Shown: in pieces, positions 50,999 through 58,317 of the stretch | Numbering within the stretch: the first letter of the stretch is position 1 | How the letters are laid out: each line of letters begins with the position of its first letter | Source of the DNA: JBDRMV01 sp043825615 | Lineage (GTDB): Bacteria > CG03 | NCBI GenBank assembly: GCA_043825615.1 | Contig: JBDRRS010000019.1 | Location: forward strand, 1-64,000 | Direction: 5' to 3' | Length of the DNA stretch: 64,000 nucleotides | The notes under the pieces: model-generated | What the model was told of the DNA's origin: nothing | The model's input: the letters and a program-made list of their open reading frames with translations, nothing else | The model's database searches: none | Program-made: the position numbers and the translations under genes

Positions 50999-51615
50999 AA
51001 ATCCTTTAATGTTTTTCCTGCAATGACAAAATTATCCTTTAATATTTCTTTGATTAACGGGATTCTCTTTTTTTTCTTGGACTTGAATTCATTGACAGTT
51101 TGAATATACGGGGAAAGGCTATTGCCGAATTCCCTGATTATTACAGCGCCGGCAAGCTCCATTTTCCTCTCAATTATGTCTTTATCTTCTTTCTTTTTCA
51201 CAAGCAGAAGAATATCTATATCACTTTTTGCTCTTTCCTTTTTCTTTGACACACTGCCGAAAATAACCGCAGAAACCAATTTCTGCGGCGCCAAAATTCC
51301 CAAATGCTTCAATAATATTTCCTTCAAACGCTGATAACACCTGTCTTCTTGTTCAAATAATGGTCTGACCACTTTTTTCACGAGATAATTTTCATCATTC
51401 AATTTGTAAAGATGCCCGACTCCCACACTGCGAAATAGAAGCAGACCTTCTTTATAAAGATGCCGGAGCGCCTTATGACAAGTGACCGGACTTACCTCAA
51501 TCTCTTTAGAAATCTGCCGGCCTGTCCATTCCGCCCCTGTCTTTATGAAAAAGCGAAGAATTCTCACTTTTGCCGTCTGATTCAAAATTTTATCCAATGG
51601 TTTAGAAAATTTCAT
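50995..51615 (-). CDS. HTH-MNT nucleotidyltransferase
   Basis: Residues 1-75 form a winged helix (KVRILRFFIKTGAEWTGRQISKEIEVSPVTCHKALRHLYKEGLL), residues ~105-206 a minimal nucleotidyltransferase (LVSAVIFGSVSKKKERAKSDIDILLLV, GS...DxD motif). With the HEPN gene it forms a HEPN/MNT pair in which the MNT protein can AMPylate the toxin. The built-in HTH and the perfect palindrome just upstream suggest autoregulation. Confidence 0.85.
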   Translation of the reverse strand: MKFSKPLDKILNQTAKVRILRFFIKTGAEWTGRQISKEIEVSPVTCHKALRHLYKEGLLLFRSVGVGHLYKLNDENYLVKKVVRPLFEQEDRCYQRLKEILLKHLGILAPQKLVSAVIFGSVSKKKERAKSDIDILLLVKKKEDKDIIERKMELAGAVIIREFGNSLSPYIQTVNEFKSKKKKRIPLIKEILKDNFVIAGKTLKDL

Positions 51616-51638
51616 AATTCCGCCTTTTACTTAAATCC

Positions 51639-51670
51639 AAACATATGTTTAGTTTTCTAAACATATGTTT
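51639..51670. promoter_or_regulatory. Perfect 14-bp inverted repeat operator before the HTH-MNT gene
   Basis: AAACATATGTTTAG and CTAAACATATGTTT are exact inverted copies around TTTT. On the minus strand TTGACG (51688-51693) is followed 16 bp later by TAAACA, so the palindrome covers the likely -10 box and start site: a repressor operator for the pair. Confidence 0.8.
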
Positions 51671-51902
51671 ACAAATATATACACCCCCGTCAAGCCACTC
51701 AGCGTTATCTAAAAGAACCTTACGCTTTCCTACCGAAGCTGGAGCGCAGGCAGAGTTCCGGAAAACGGGGACGGTTCCGGTTTTCCTGTAATTTCCATTC
51801 CGTCATTGTCACTGCCGATATTACATAAAATATGCATTGACAATGCAAATATTAATGTCCCCTCCCTGAAACGGCGCTGAGTGAAAAGACATTTTTTGCG
51901 TT
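51671..51902. other. Intergenic region with a GGGGACGGTTCC repeat
   Basis: GGAAAAC and GTTTTCC (51760-51786) enclose GGGGACGGTTCC, a motif also seen near 2081, 16293 and 33781. A + strand TTGACAATGC lies near 51836 without a matching -10 box. No gene is seen. Confidence 0.5.
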
Positions 51903-52718
51903 TCATTTTTCTTTCTTCTTTATGAAAGTGCCGGAATCTATCCGGGCCGTATAAAGAAGGCTCGCAAAAACAAATGCTGCTTTTTTAAAACAGGTATTGG
52001 TAAGTTCCTCTAATGCATCCCACATTCTGTCATAGTAATAGTCGTCGTAAATTCCCGGCTCCCAGCAGGCGTTATTATCCGCCTTGAGAATTTTAGAAAT
52101 CCGGCTGTTACTCTCAATAAGATATTCTAAAACGAAGCTTAAAGGGTCTTTAACATAAACAACGGAGAATGTGTCTATTTTTATCATAGAAGAATATCTT
52201 TTAATAAGTCCCGATTCAAACCGCCCGTGTATTCCGCGATTTCCCGTCCATTGACCGTCATAATTTTCAGTTGTGTGAAGCGGGTTTCCCCCGTCGCCTA
52301 CATAATGTCCCAAATCCGCAGTCAGCAAAAGAATCTTCTTTTTCTCCATATTTTCCATTGCAGCAGTCAATTCGCCCAGCACTTCAACAATCGCCCAGGG
52401 AAGTTGACCGCTTCTTTCTTCATAATCCTGTTCCATCGGCGGATTATCAAAACTGAAAATATCCTTGAAAGGATACTTGCCGAAATATTCCAGATCAAGC
52501 CAATGGCGAACTCCTTCCCCGGGGTCTTCGCTTTTGCGCCTGTCGGGATTCATAATATGCCGGTTAATAACCTTTATGTTTTTAACAAAAAAATCCATCC
52601 CGGAAGGAAGATTTCTTATTGCTCCTTCGTTTACAATGATGTGCCCTTCTCTGCCCCATGGAAAAACCGGCTGCGAAAGGAATATAAGGACGCAAACAGC
52701 GGATAATTGCTTAGCCAT
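51903..52718 (-). CDS. Secreted S1/P1-nuclease or zinc phospholipase C-like hydrolase
   Basis: After a signal peptide the mature protein would start at or near W (PWGREGHIIVNEGA), as in S1/P1 nucleases and zinc phospholipase C where the N-terminal Trp and a following His bind zinc. Further ligands fit GVRHWLDLEYF, LTADLGHYVGDGGNPLHTTENYDGQW and GIHGRFESG. Length 271 aa. Substrate (nucleic acid or phospholipid) cannot be decided. It is the last gene of the ComEC-2 locus; a secreted nuclease would fit there. Confidence 0.78.
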   Translation of the reverse strand: MAKQLSAVCVLIFLSQPVFPWGREGHIIVNEGAIRNLPSGMDFFVKNIKVINRHIMNPDRRKSEDPGEGVRHWLDLEYFGKYPFKDIFSFDNPPMEQDYEERSGQLPWAIVEVLGELTAAMENMEKKKILLLTADLGHYVGDGGNPLHTTENYDGQWTGNRGIHGRFESGLIKRYSSMIKIDTFSVVYVKDPLSFVLEYLIESNSRISKILKADNNACWEPGIYDDYYYDRMWDALEELTNTCFKKAAFVFASLLYTARIDSGTFIKKKEK

Positions 52719-52751
52719 TTTATTATCGGAAACGGAGCCGCCTGACCGATT

Positions 52752-52985
52752 TCATTTTTTTAATTTAAAGAATCTTTTTCTGCTGAACATCGCCGACCAG
52801 ATTGCTCTGCCGATTTCGGCGCCGGCGGCAATGGCTATGACAAAACCAAAAAGCAGAGGAATATCATAACCCGCCTGGGGAGCGCCCGAATTAAAGCAGA
52901 ACATCACCACGAAATATCCGATTGCGAAAACAGCGGCCCCTATCCATGTGCCGGAGTTTGTATCCCCGGGCGAACCTGTCTTCAT
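52752..52985 (-). CDS. Small two-helix membrane protein
   Basis: 77 aa with hydrophobic segments WIGAAVFAIGYFVVMFCF and IPLLFGFVIAIAAGAEIG and a basic C-terminus (SRKRFFKLKK). The start overlaps the HAMP protein stop by 4 bp, so the two are probably co-translated. Unknown function. Confidence 0.65.
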   Translation of the reverse strand: MKTGSPGDTNSGTWIGAAVFAIGYFVVMFCFNSGAPQAGYDIPLLFGFVIAIAAGAEIGRAIWSAMFSRKRFFKLKK

Positions 52986-53524
52986 TCTTTGATGATTTTT
53001 TCTATGTCGGAAACGGAATTTACAATTTCGGGGACGTCCTCAAATTTTTTCTTCATACCGGACAGGCGGTTTTCCACGGTAAAACGCAGTTGTTTGTTCC
53101 TGTCGTAAAGTTTTTCAAACTTCCCGAGGAATTCATTCACAACATCCACAAGAGAAAGGATCTCATCGCCGCCCCTGACTTTTATTCTTCTGGAAGCATT
53201 GCGTTCGATGTCCGCTAAAATATCTTTTATGTCTTTCTCAATGTGATAAACGGGCCCGACAATTCTGTGCGAAACGAGAATACTTATTCCGAACCCGACC
53301 ATAAGAAGAATCCCCAGCTGCCAGAGCATTGTCTTCGATATGTTCGAAATAAAAATTTCCATCTCTCCCGTCGGCGGCAGATTCAGACGGACATAGTCAA
53401 TAAGGACTTTGTAAGTGACGAGGCAGGTCACAGCGACAAAAATCATAAAAATTGCCTGAACCGCCGCAAGTTTGAACTGAAGTTCCTTTTTAACCAGCAG
53501 TTTACGTCTTACATTATTTGTCAT
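52982..53524 (-). CDS. HAMP-domain membrane protein
   Basis: Two membrane helices (AAVQAIFMIFVAVTCLVTYKVLI and MLWQLGILLMVGFGISILV) around a short external loop, then a HAMP linker (SHRIVGPVYHIEKDIKDILA) and a long coiled-coil tail. No kinase, cyclase or chemoreceptor output follows (180 aa). A signalling or scaffold role is possible. Confidence 0.75.
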   Translation of the reverse strand: MTNNVRRKLLVKKELQFKLAAVQAIFMIFVAVTCLVTYKVLIDYVRLNLPPTGEMEIFISNISKTMLWQLGILLMVGFGISILVSHRIVGPVYHIEKDIKDILADIERNASRRIKVRGGDEILSLVDVVNEFLGKFEKLYDRNKQLRFTVENRLSGMKKKFEDVPEIVNSVSDIEKIIKE

Positions 53525-53603
53525 ATCCGCTCCTGTGATAGCGTAATCAAGAACAGCATCATCCCCTGTAAAGAGGAAGGAAGAACACCAAAGCCCCCCC
53601 CTG

Positions 53604-53622
53604 CCCCCTTTCTTAAAGGGGG
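53604..53622. repeat. CCCCCTTT/AAAGGGGG hairpin repeat
   Basis: An 8-bp inverted repeat in the 107-bp gap between the HAMP and nuclease genes, followed by AAATATAA. A close relative with GGGGGAAGTATAA is at 58128-58162, and a shortened one lies in the UDG gene. Confidence 0.6.
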
Positions 53623-53631
53623 AAATATAAC

Positions 53632-55308
53632 TTATCCGGCGCCGACCAGGTCCGAGCCGAGTTCGCCGTCGTTTACTTTGAGGTCGTCGGAAATGTTCAT
53701 AACCTTGTTTCTGTCCATTTTCAGAATTTCATCTTTCAGGGGACATTCGTCGAGAAAATCGCAGCCGCCGCAGTACTTGTTTATCTTCGGAGGAAAGACC
53801 GCATCCGCACTTTCTTTCGCCAAGCCGCCTATGCTCCACGTGTTTTTTAAGATTTTCTCGCCGGTAATATCAAGAAGGGCGAGCATCTCATCAATATCCT
53901 TCTGTGACCTGGCGGTTCTCACAATTTCATTGAACCTGAAAAAAATAAGAGCGACCTCTTTGATTTTTATATTCCAGAACTTTTCGCAGACCCAGTAATA
54001 CATCGTTAACTGCAGGTCGCCGTCGACTTCCTCCTGCGTTCTCAGGATGGGGTCCGTTTTATAATCGTAAATCGTAAATGTCCCGTCGGGATTCTGTTCA
54101 ATCCTGTCAACGAAACCGACGACAAGATGCCCCGCTCCTATATGCGGCCCCTTGAGCGGAACTTCAAAATACGGCTCGACCTTCCACGCCTTTTTCCATT
54201 TGCCGCGCGAGGCGAATTTGCGGTAATAATCCTTAAGCCATTTCTTCCCGTCGTCAAAAAATTTCCGCTCCTGCACGGCGGAATCGTATCCCTGCGCGAG
54301 CCAGTTTTTCTTATACCTCGCCAAAAGATACCTTAAAGACGGCACGCCTAACCCGTCATAAGTGTAAAGGTCCTCCATTGTTTTGTGAATCGTAAGGCCT
54401 ATGGAGAAAAAATATCTCGGCCGGGTCGCGATTTTATCAATGTAAATTCTTTTGTAATTCCGCGGGCAGTTCTTGTAAAGCGAAAACTTGGAATACGAAA
54501 GAGCCAGCCGCTTGCTTTCAATAACTCTTTTGTAAACCCTCGGGTCGGGCAGGCCGCATCGAGCAGGGCAAACCGGCGCGAACTCGCACCATGAGCAGAG
54601 GGGGCCCTGTTCCGGCTCAAAACTGCCGAGTTTTATTTTCCTTACTGCCGTGCGCACGATTTCTTCGCAATCGGCGATATTTTTTTTGGTCGGTTCAACT
54701 CTTATTTTCTTTCCGTGATAAAGATTATAAACGGAATACGAGGCAAACTTCCCGCCCAATGTCTCTTTTGCGATAGAATAATTAACCACGCTCTGTATAT
54801 CGTTTTTTAGAGCCGCCTCGTCCTGAAAACGCTTTCCCGTCTTGAACTGCACGACTTCAATTTTACCGGAAGGATTGCGGCTTACCTGTGAAAACCTCGT
54901 AAAAAACCTGTATCCCGCAAAACTTCCCGATGCCTTTTCACCCACGGCAAGCACCCTGTTCTTAAAAAACCTGTTCTTATCAACATAATTAATAAGCGCG
55001 CTCAGACCAAGAGTCCAGAAACTGTGTTCCTCCTCCGAACTTTTGTAGCCGAGGCGGATCCACAGGCCTTTTAGAATTTCAAAAAGACGCCCCTCGTCCA
55101 GTTCGGAAATATCTCCGTTATGTATCTCCTCAAGCGCGTCCTGAACACTTCTTGTAAATGAACCATAAGAAGACGACGGCCACGGCCGTTTCCCCGAAAG
55201 ATACTGGTATTTGTATTTCATCGGGCAGGAAAGATAAACGTTTATTTTCCCCGCCGTAAGCGTCCCTGCGCTTTTGAATAGAGACAGCAATTTCTTTGCT
55301 ACATTCAT
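53632..55308 (-). CDS. Tandem PD-(D/E)XK (RecB/AddB/Cas4-type) nuclease with two Fe-S modules
   Basis: Two similar halves. Module 1: C28 in VYLSCPMKYKYQYLSG, then C238-x2-C241-x5-C247 (CSWCEFAPVC). Module 2: C281 in SLYKNCPRNYKRIYID, then C513-x2-C516-x5-C522 (CGGCDFLDEC). Each is the four-Cys iron-sulphur staple of AddB/Cas4 nucleases. Module 2 keeps H308, D401 (GFVDRIE) and DYK (415-417). In module 1 the corresponding motif reads VVQFKTG, without the acidic residue, so it is probably inactive. 558 aa. Upstream genes encode a UvrD-like and an MBL-like protein and ComEC-2. Confidence 0.88.
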   Translation of the reverse strand: MNVAKKLLSLFKSAGTLTAGKINVYLSCPMKYKYQYLSGKRPWPSSSYGSFTRSVQDALEEIHNGDISELDEGRLFEILKGLWIRLGYKSSEEEHSFWTLGLSALINYVDKNRFFKNRVLAVGEKASGSFAGYRFFTRFSQVSRNPSGKIEVVQFKTGKRFQDEAALKNDIQSVVNYSIAKETLGGKFASYSVYNLYHGKKIRVEPTKKNIADCEEIVRTAVRKIKLGSFEPEQGPLCSWCEFAPVCPARCGLPDPRVYKRVIESKRLALSYSKFSLYKNCPRNYKRIYIDKIATRPRYFFSIGLTIHKTMEDLYTYDGLGVPSLRYLLARYKKNWLAQGYDSAVQERKFFDDGKKWLKDYYRKFASRGKWKKAWKVEPYFEVPLKGPHIGAGHLVVGFVDRIEQNPDGTFTIYDYKTDPILRTQEEVDGDLQLTMYYWVCEKFWNIKIKEVALIFFRFNEIVRTARSQKDIDEMLALLDITGEKILKNTWSIGGLAKESADAVFPPKINKYCGGCDFLDECPLKDEILKMDRNKVMNISDDLKVNDGELGSDLVGAG

Positions 55309-55347
55309 TGTTTCCGCCCCCGATTGATTTTCACCGGCTTCCGCATT

Positions 55348-56352
55348 TTAATATTCCTTTTTGACATTGACAACATTGCCGTCGGATAAAATCGTAATTG
55401 TTCCGTTATCATCCGTTCTGAGATACTTGATGTGCATCTTGTCATAGAAAGCGAGAACTTTTGAATCGGGATACGAGTCGCTATTACCCCGGCCGACGGA
55501 AATGAGACAGACCTCCGGAGAGACCGCCTCAATAAAGGACACCGAAAAAGAAGAGTCCGAAGAATAATTGGGGGCGACAAGAACATTCGAATAAAGGCCT
55601 TTGTAAGAGGTGATGTGATTCAGGGAAGCAAGACCGCAGTTTCCGGCATACAAAACCGCCGTATTTTTATAAACGATTCTTAAAACGGCGGACCCGTTCT
55701 TGTGAAAGTCCTCAAAACCCGCATAATCCGTGAGGGGCGCGATGACCTGAATGATGACGTCGCCGAACTTAAGCGTATCCCCGCAGGAAACTGCCTTAAA
55801 AATTCCGCGTTTCTTCGCAAGGATTTTTATGTTCCTGAACGCCTTAAATCTCGGACCGGGAAAATAGGTATCCGCCGCAAGAACTTTTCCGACAGGAAAT
55901 CCGTCATTTAAAATGCCCGCCGCCCCGCCCGCGAAACCCGCATCCGGCGATGTCAGTATAAATACGTCTATTGACTTGATTTTCTTTCTCTCAAAATACT
56001 TTTTCAGAACGTTCTTCCAGATGTCTCTCCCGGGCAGAAGACAGTACGCCGCCGACTCCTCGGCATTTTTCGGGGTCGGAGGGCCTGAATCAACAAGAAT
56101 ACTCTCCCCTGAAGGCGTGCGGATAAAAAAACAGACGCCCTGACCGACATCAAAAAGATTCATTTCAAGATGCGGCTTCGACCTGCTCAGCGTCTGTGGC
56201 CTTTCGGCGGTTACCGCCACAAAAAGCCACAAAATAACCGCTAAAACGGCGAAAAATAGCACTATAGGGTGAACCACTCTGGAAGCTGCAACAGCCCTCT
56301 TTCTTTCCTTTTCGGCTTCCTTCCTGTATTTCAGATATTCTTCAATATACAT
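55348..56352 (-). CDS. Membrane-anchored metallo-beta-lactamase-fold protein (ComEC C-domain-like), metal sites lost
   Basis: An N-terminal coiled region and membrane helix (HPIVLFFAVLAVILWLFVAV) precede a domain beginning LEMNLFDVGQGVCFFIRTPSGESILVDSGPP, the ComEC-type MBL signature. The expected THPDADHIGG reads TSPDAGFAGG, the LLTGD strand reads VLYAGNCG and the PHHGS segment reads APNYSSDSS, so all metal ligands except one Asp are gone. 334 aa. One base separates it from the UvrD-like gene upstream. Confidence 0.85.
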   Translation of the reverse strand: MYIEEYLKYRKEAEKERKRAVAASRVVHPIVLFFAVLAVILWLFVAVTAERPQTLSRSKPHLEMNLFDVGQGVCFFIRTPSGESILVDSGPPTPKNAEESAAYCLLPGRDIWKNVLKKYFERKKIKSIDVFILTSPDAGFAGGAAGILNDGFPVGKVLAADTYFPGPRFKAFRNIKILAKKRGIFKAVSCGDTLKFGDVIIQVIAPLTDYAGFEDFHKNGSAVLRIVYKNTAVLYAGNCGLASLNHITSYKGLYSNVLVAPNYSSDSSFSVSFIEAVSPEVCLISVGRGNSDSYPDSKVLAFYDKMHIKYLRTDDNGTITILSDGNVVNVKKEY

Positions 56353-56353
56353 T

Positions 56354-58078
56354 CTAAAATATCTTGCTCAAAATTTTCTTCAGGGTTCCCGAACCGGAGC
56401 CCTTTAACGTTTTAACGGGAAAAAATCTTATGAGAGGAGACGGGGAAGTGAGGAACGGTTTCTGCCACTTGAACTTCGGGGGCCTTTTTAACGGTCTCGT
56501 CAAAAAAACACCCTTTGAAGCGCGCGAAATCATCGCGTTGACCGTTCCCCTTAAACTCTCCGGAAAATTCCACCCGTCGAACGAAGGGATAAAAACCACG
56601 TCAAACTGGTACGATTCCGCAAAGTGCTCGACGACAAGTTTAACGGAGTCCTCTTCCCTTGCCCCGATTCCTTTCAAATTTTCTACCAGCCGTCTGTTCC
56701 TGTCCGTTCCCGTAACGTACGGAGCGAATTTTTTCATCCGGAGTTCAAACCATCTCCGCGTCCGACGGAACTCATCCGGGGACAAATTCTTCTCAAGGAC
56801 ACTCATTGTATCCACGGTCTCGTTATCCTGAAGAATTTTCACAACCCTCGGAATAAACGGGACGATAACGCCCGTGCCGGGATAGTCGAGAACGCTTAAT
56901 CCGAATGTCGAGGCGGTCTGACGAAAATTCCCGGGGAATTCCAGGTCTTTGTAAATGACCCCTATTTTCGGAGGCGCGAGACCCTGCGAAATCAGATGTT
57001 TTATTTCAAACGATATGAAATTCAACTCGTCTTCTTCGTCCGTCGCCTCATAATAAATAAAACCGGCCTCTTCCCCTGCGGTCTCCGCCGAAATTTTCCT
57101 GGCTGAAAAGTTTGACAGCGCCTCCGTAATTACGGGTCCGTGCCTGAATAACCTGTTCAATTCAAACGACGAAATTTCTTTTTCAAGCCGTATTTCGGAC
57201 GGTTTGTAATATGCTCCTGAAAAATCCCCGCAAGCAAGCATTTTACCTTCGGCGGAAAAAAGCTGCAGAATCTCCCATTCCCCCGAATCGTATTTCTGCC
57301 CGCCGTCAATCAAAACGTAATCGTACTTTGCAAAACGCTCTTTGAAGACATCCGGAGCGTTCAGGTGAAATCTTTTCACCATCTTTGATGTCGCAATCCT
57401 GTCAAAAATTTTGTGTTCCTCAAGGGAGACCTCATAGGTTCTGAAAATTTCCTCGACCGGTGGCCTTAATTTCTCAGGGATGAAGGATGACTCACCCGAA
57501 AACTTTCTTCTCAAAATCATCCAGAAAGGAATCCCTCTATTTACCGTATTCCTGGATTCGGACAGAATGTCCATCCACTGGGAAGAGTACTTAAAATCAT
57601 CGGTCATACCGAGATGCACGAGAACGGATTCATCACCGACCCTCGCCGTAAGAACCTTCTGCAGAAAAGAACTTGTGGTGAAAAAAGAAACTTTGCCTAT
57701 CTGCTCTCTTGCGCCCGGAGCGAGAGCCAGCATTTTCTCTCTGGCGCTGTCTATTTGACTGCCCAGCGAAACGAGAAAAAGAATTCTCTGCGGTTGCGCG
57801 CCGAGCAGAAGGGAAATCACTGCTCTTTTCAAAAGAATTTCGGTTGAGCCGCCGCCCGGCGGGACATCCGCAAAAACGACATCCGAGAGGAATGACTCTA
57901 AAAGAACGTTCAGTTTATCTCTGTCAAGTTTTTTCAGAACGTCCGCGAGTTGCTGCCACGATGAAGGCGCTATATCGAATTCGGCAAACTTTTTTTTAAT
58001 TTCTTCGCCTCGGGTAAAAGATGAAAATATCCCGTCAAGCGAGTTTTGAATGCCCGAATCAATCTCAGAAAATTTCAT
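56354..58078 (-). CDS. UvrD/AddA-like superfamily 1 helicase homologue without ATPase motifs
   Basis: 574 aa, first gene after ComEC-2. Recognisable SF1 landmarks are degenerate: Walker A position PPGGGSTE (residues 73-80, no Lys), Walker B position YVLIDGGQKYDSGEWEIL (about 254-271, Glu lost), and near the C-terminus EHFAESYQFDVVFIPSFDGWNFP (about 484-506), which parallels the HxxKGLEFDVVFLP...FP motif V region, then NAMISRASKGVFLT for motif VI. This resembles the inactive helicase half of AddB. A structural or DNA-guiding role beside the tandem nuclease is inferred. Confidence 0.75.
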   Translation of the reverse strand: MKFSEIDSGIQNSLDGIFSSFTRGEEIKKKFAEFDIAPSSWQQLADVLKKLDRDKLNVLLESFLSDVVFADVPPGGGSTEILLKRAVISLLLGAQPQRILFLVSLGSQIDSAREKMLALAPGAREQIGKVSFFTTSSFLQKVLTARVGDESVLVHLGMTDDFKYSSQWMDILSESRNTVNRGIPFWMILRRKFSGESSFIPEKLRPPVEEIFRTYEVSLEEHKIFDRIATSKMVKRFHLNAPDVFKERFAKYDYVLIDGGQKYDSGEWEILQLFSAEGKMLACGDFSGAYYKPSEIRLEKEISSFELNRLFRHGPVITEALSNFSARKISAETAGEEAGFIYYEATDEEDELNFISFEIKHLISQGLAPPKIGVIYKDLEFPGNFRQTASTFGLSVLDYPGTGVIVPFIPRVVKILQDNETVDTMSVLEKNLSPDEFRRTRRWFELRMKKFAPYVTGTDRNRRLVENLKGIGAREEDSVKLVVEHFAESYQFDVVFIPSFDGWNFPESLRGTVNAMISRASKGVFLTRPLKRPPKFKWQKPFLTSPSPLIRFFPVKTLKGSGSGTLKKILSKIF

Positions 58079-58127
58079 CTAAAAACTCCATAAGACGTCC
58101 TGTGGCCGCAAACACAATCTCCCTCGG

Positions 58128-58162
58128 CCCCCCTTTTCAAAAGGGGGAAGTATAATACTTCC
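58128..58162. repeat. Paired hairpins upstream of the UvrD-like gene
   Basis: CCCCCTTTTCAAAAGGGGG followed directly by the palindrome GGAAGTATAATACTTCC. No T tract follows on either strand. Related to the hairpin at 53604-53622. Confidence 0.6.
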
Positions 58163-58172
58163 ACAACATTGG

Positions 58173-58283
58173 AAAATGACTGTTGTCTGACGGGGCTGTG
58201 TGAGCGAGGAGTTTTGCCCCTGCCCGGAGCGAACCCAGAGCGAGCCCTCTCACGTGAGCGTCCCCGGAAGGCAATGTCATTTT
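58173..58283. repeat. Palindromic MITE-like element, family A copy 2
   Basis: 111 bp, about 90% identical by eye to 15019-15130, with ends AAAATGACTGTTGTCTG and GGAAGGCAATGTCATTTT. It lies between comEC-2 and the UvrD-like gene. No clear flanking duplication is visible here, so it may be an older insertion. Confidence 0.85.
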
Positions 58284-58317
58284 CAATTAGCGTTTTTATC
58301 TGCATAATCTGCGTTCC

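Noticed and set aside
58128..58162. CCCCCTTTTCAAAAGGGGG as a terminator after comEC-2
   Set aside because: No T run follows on the minus strand and the same hairpin recurs elsewhere, so it is listed as a repeat.
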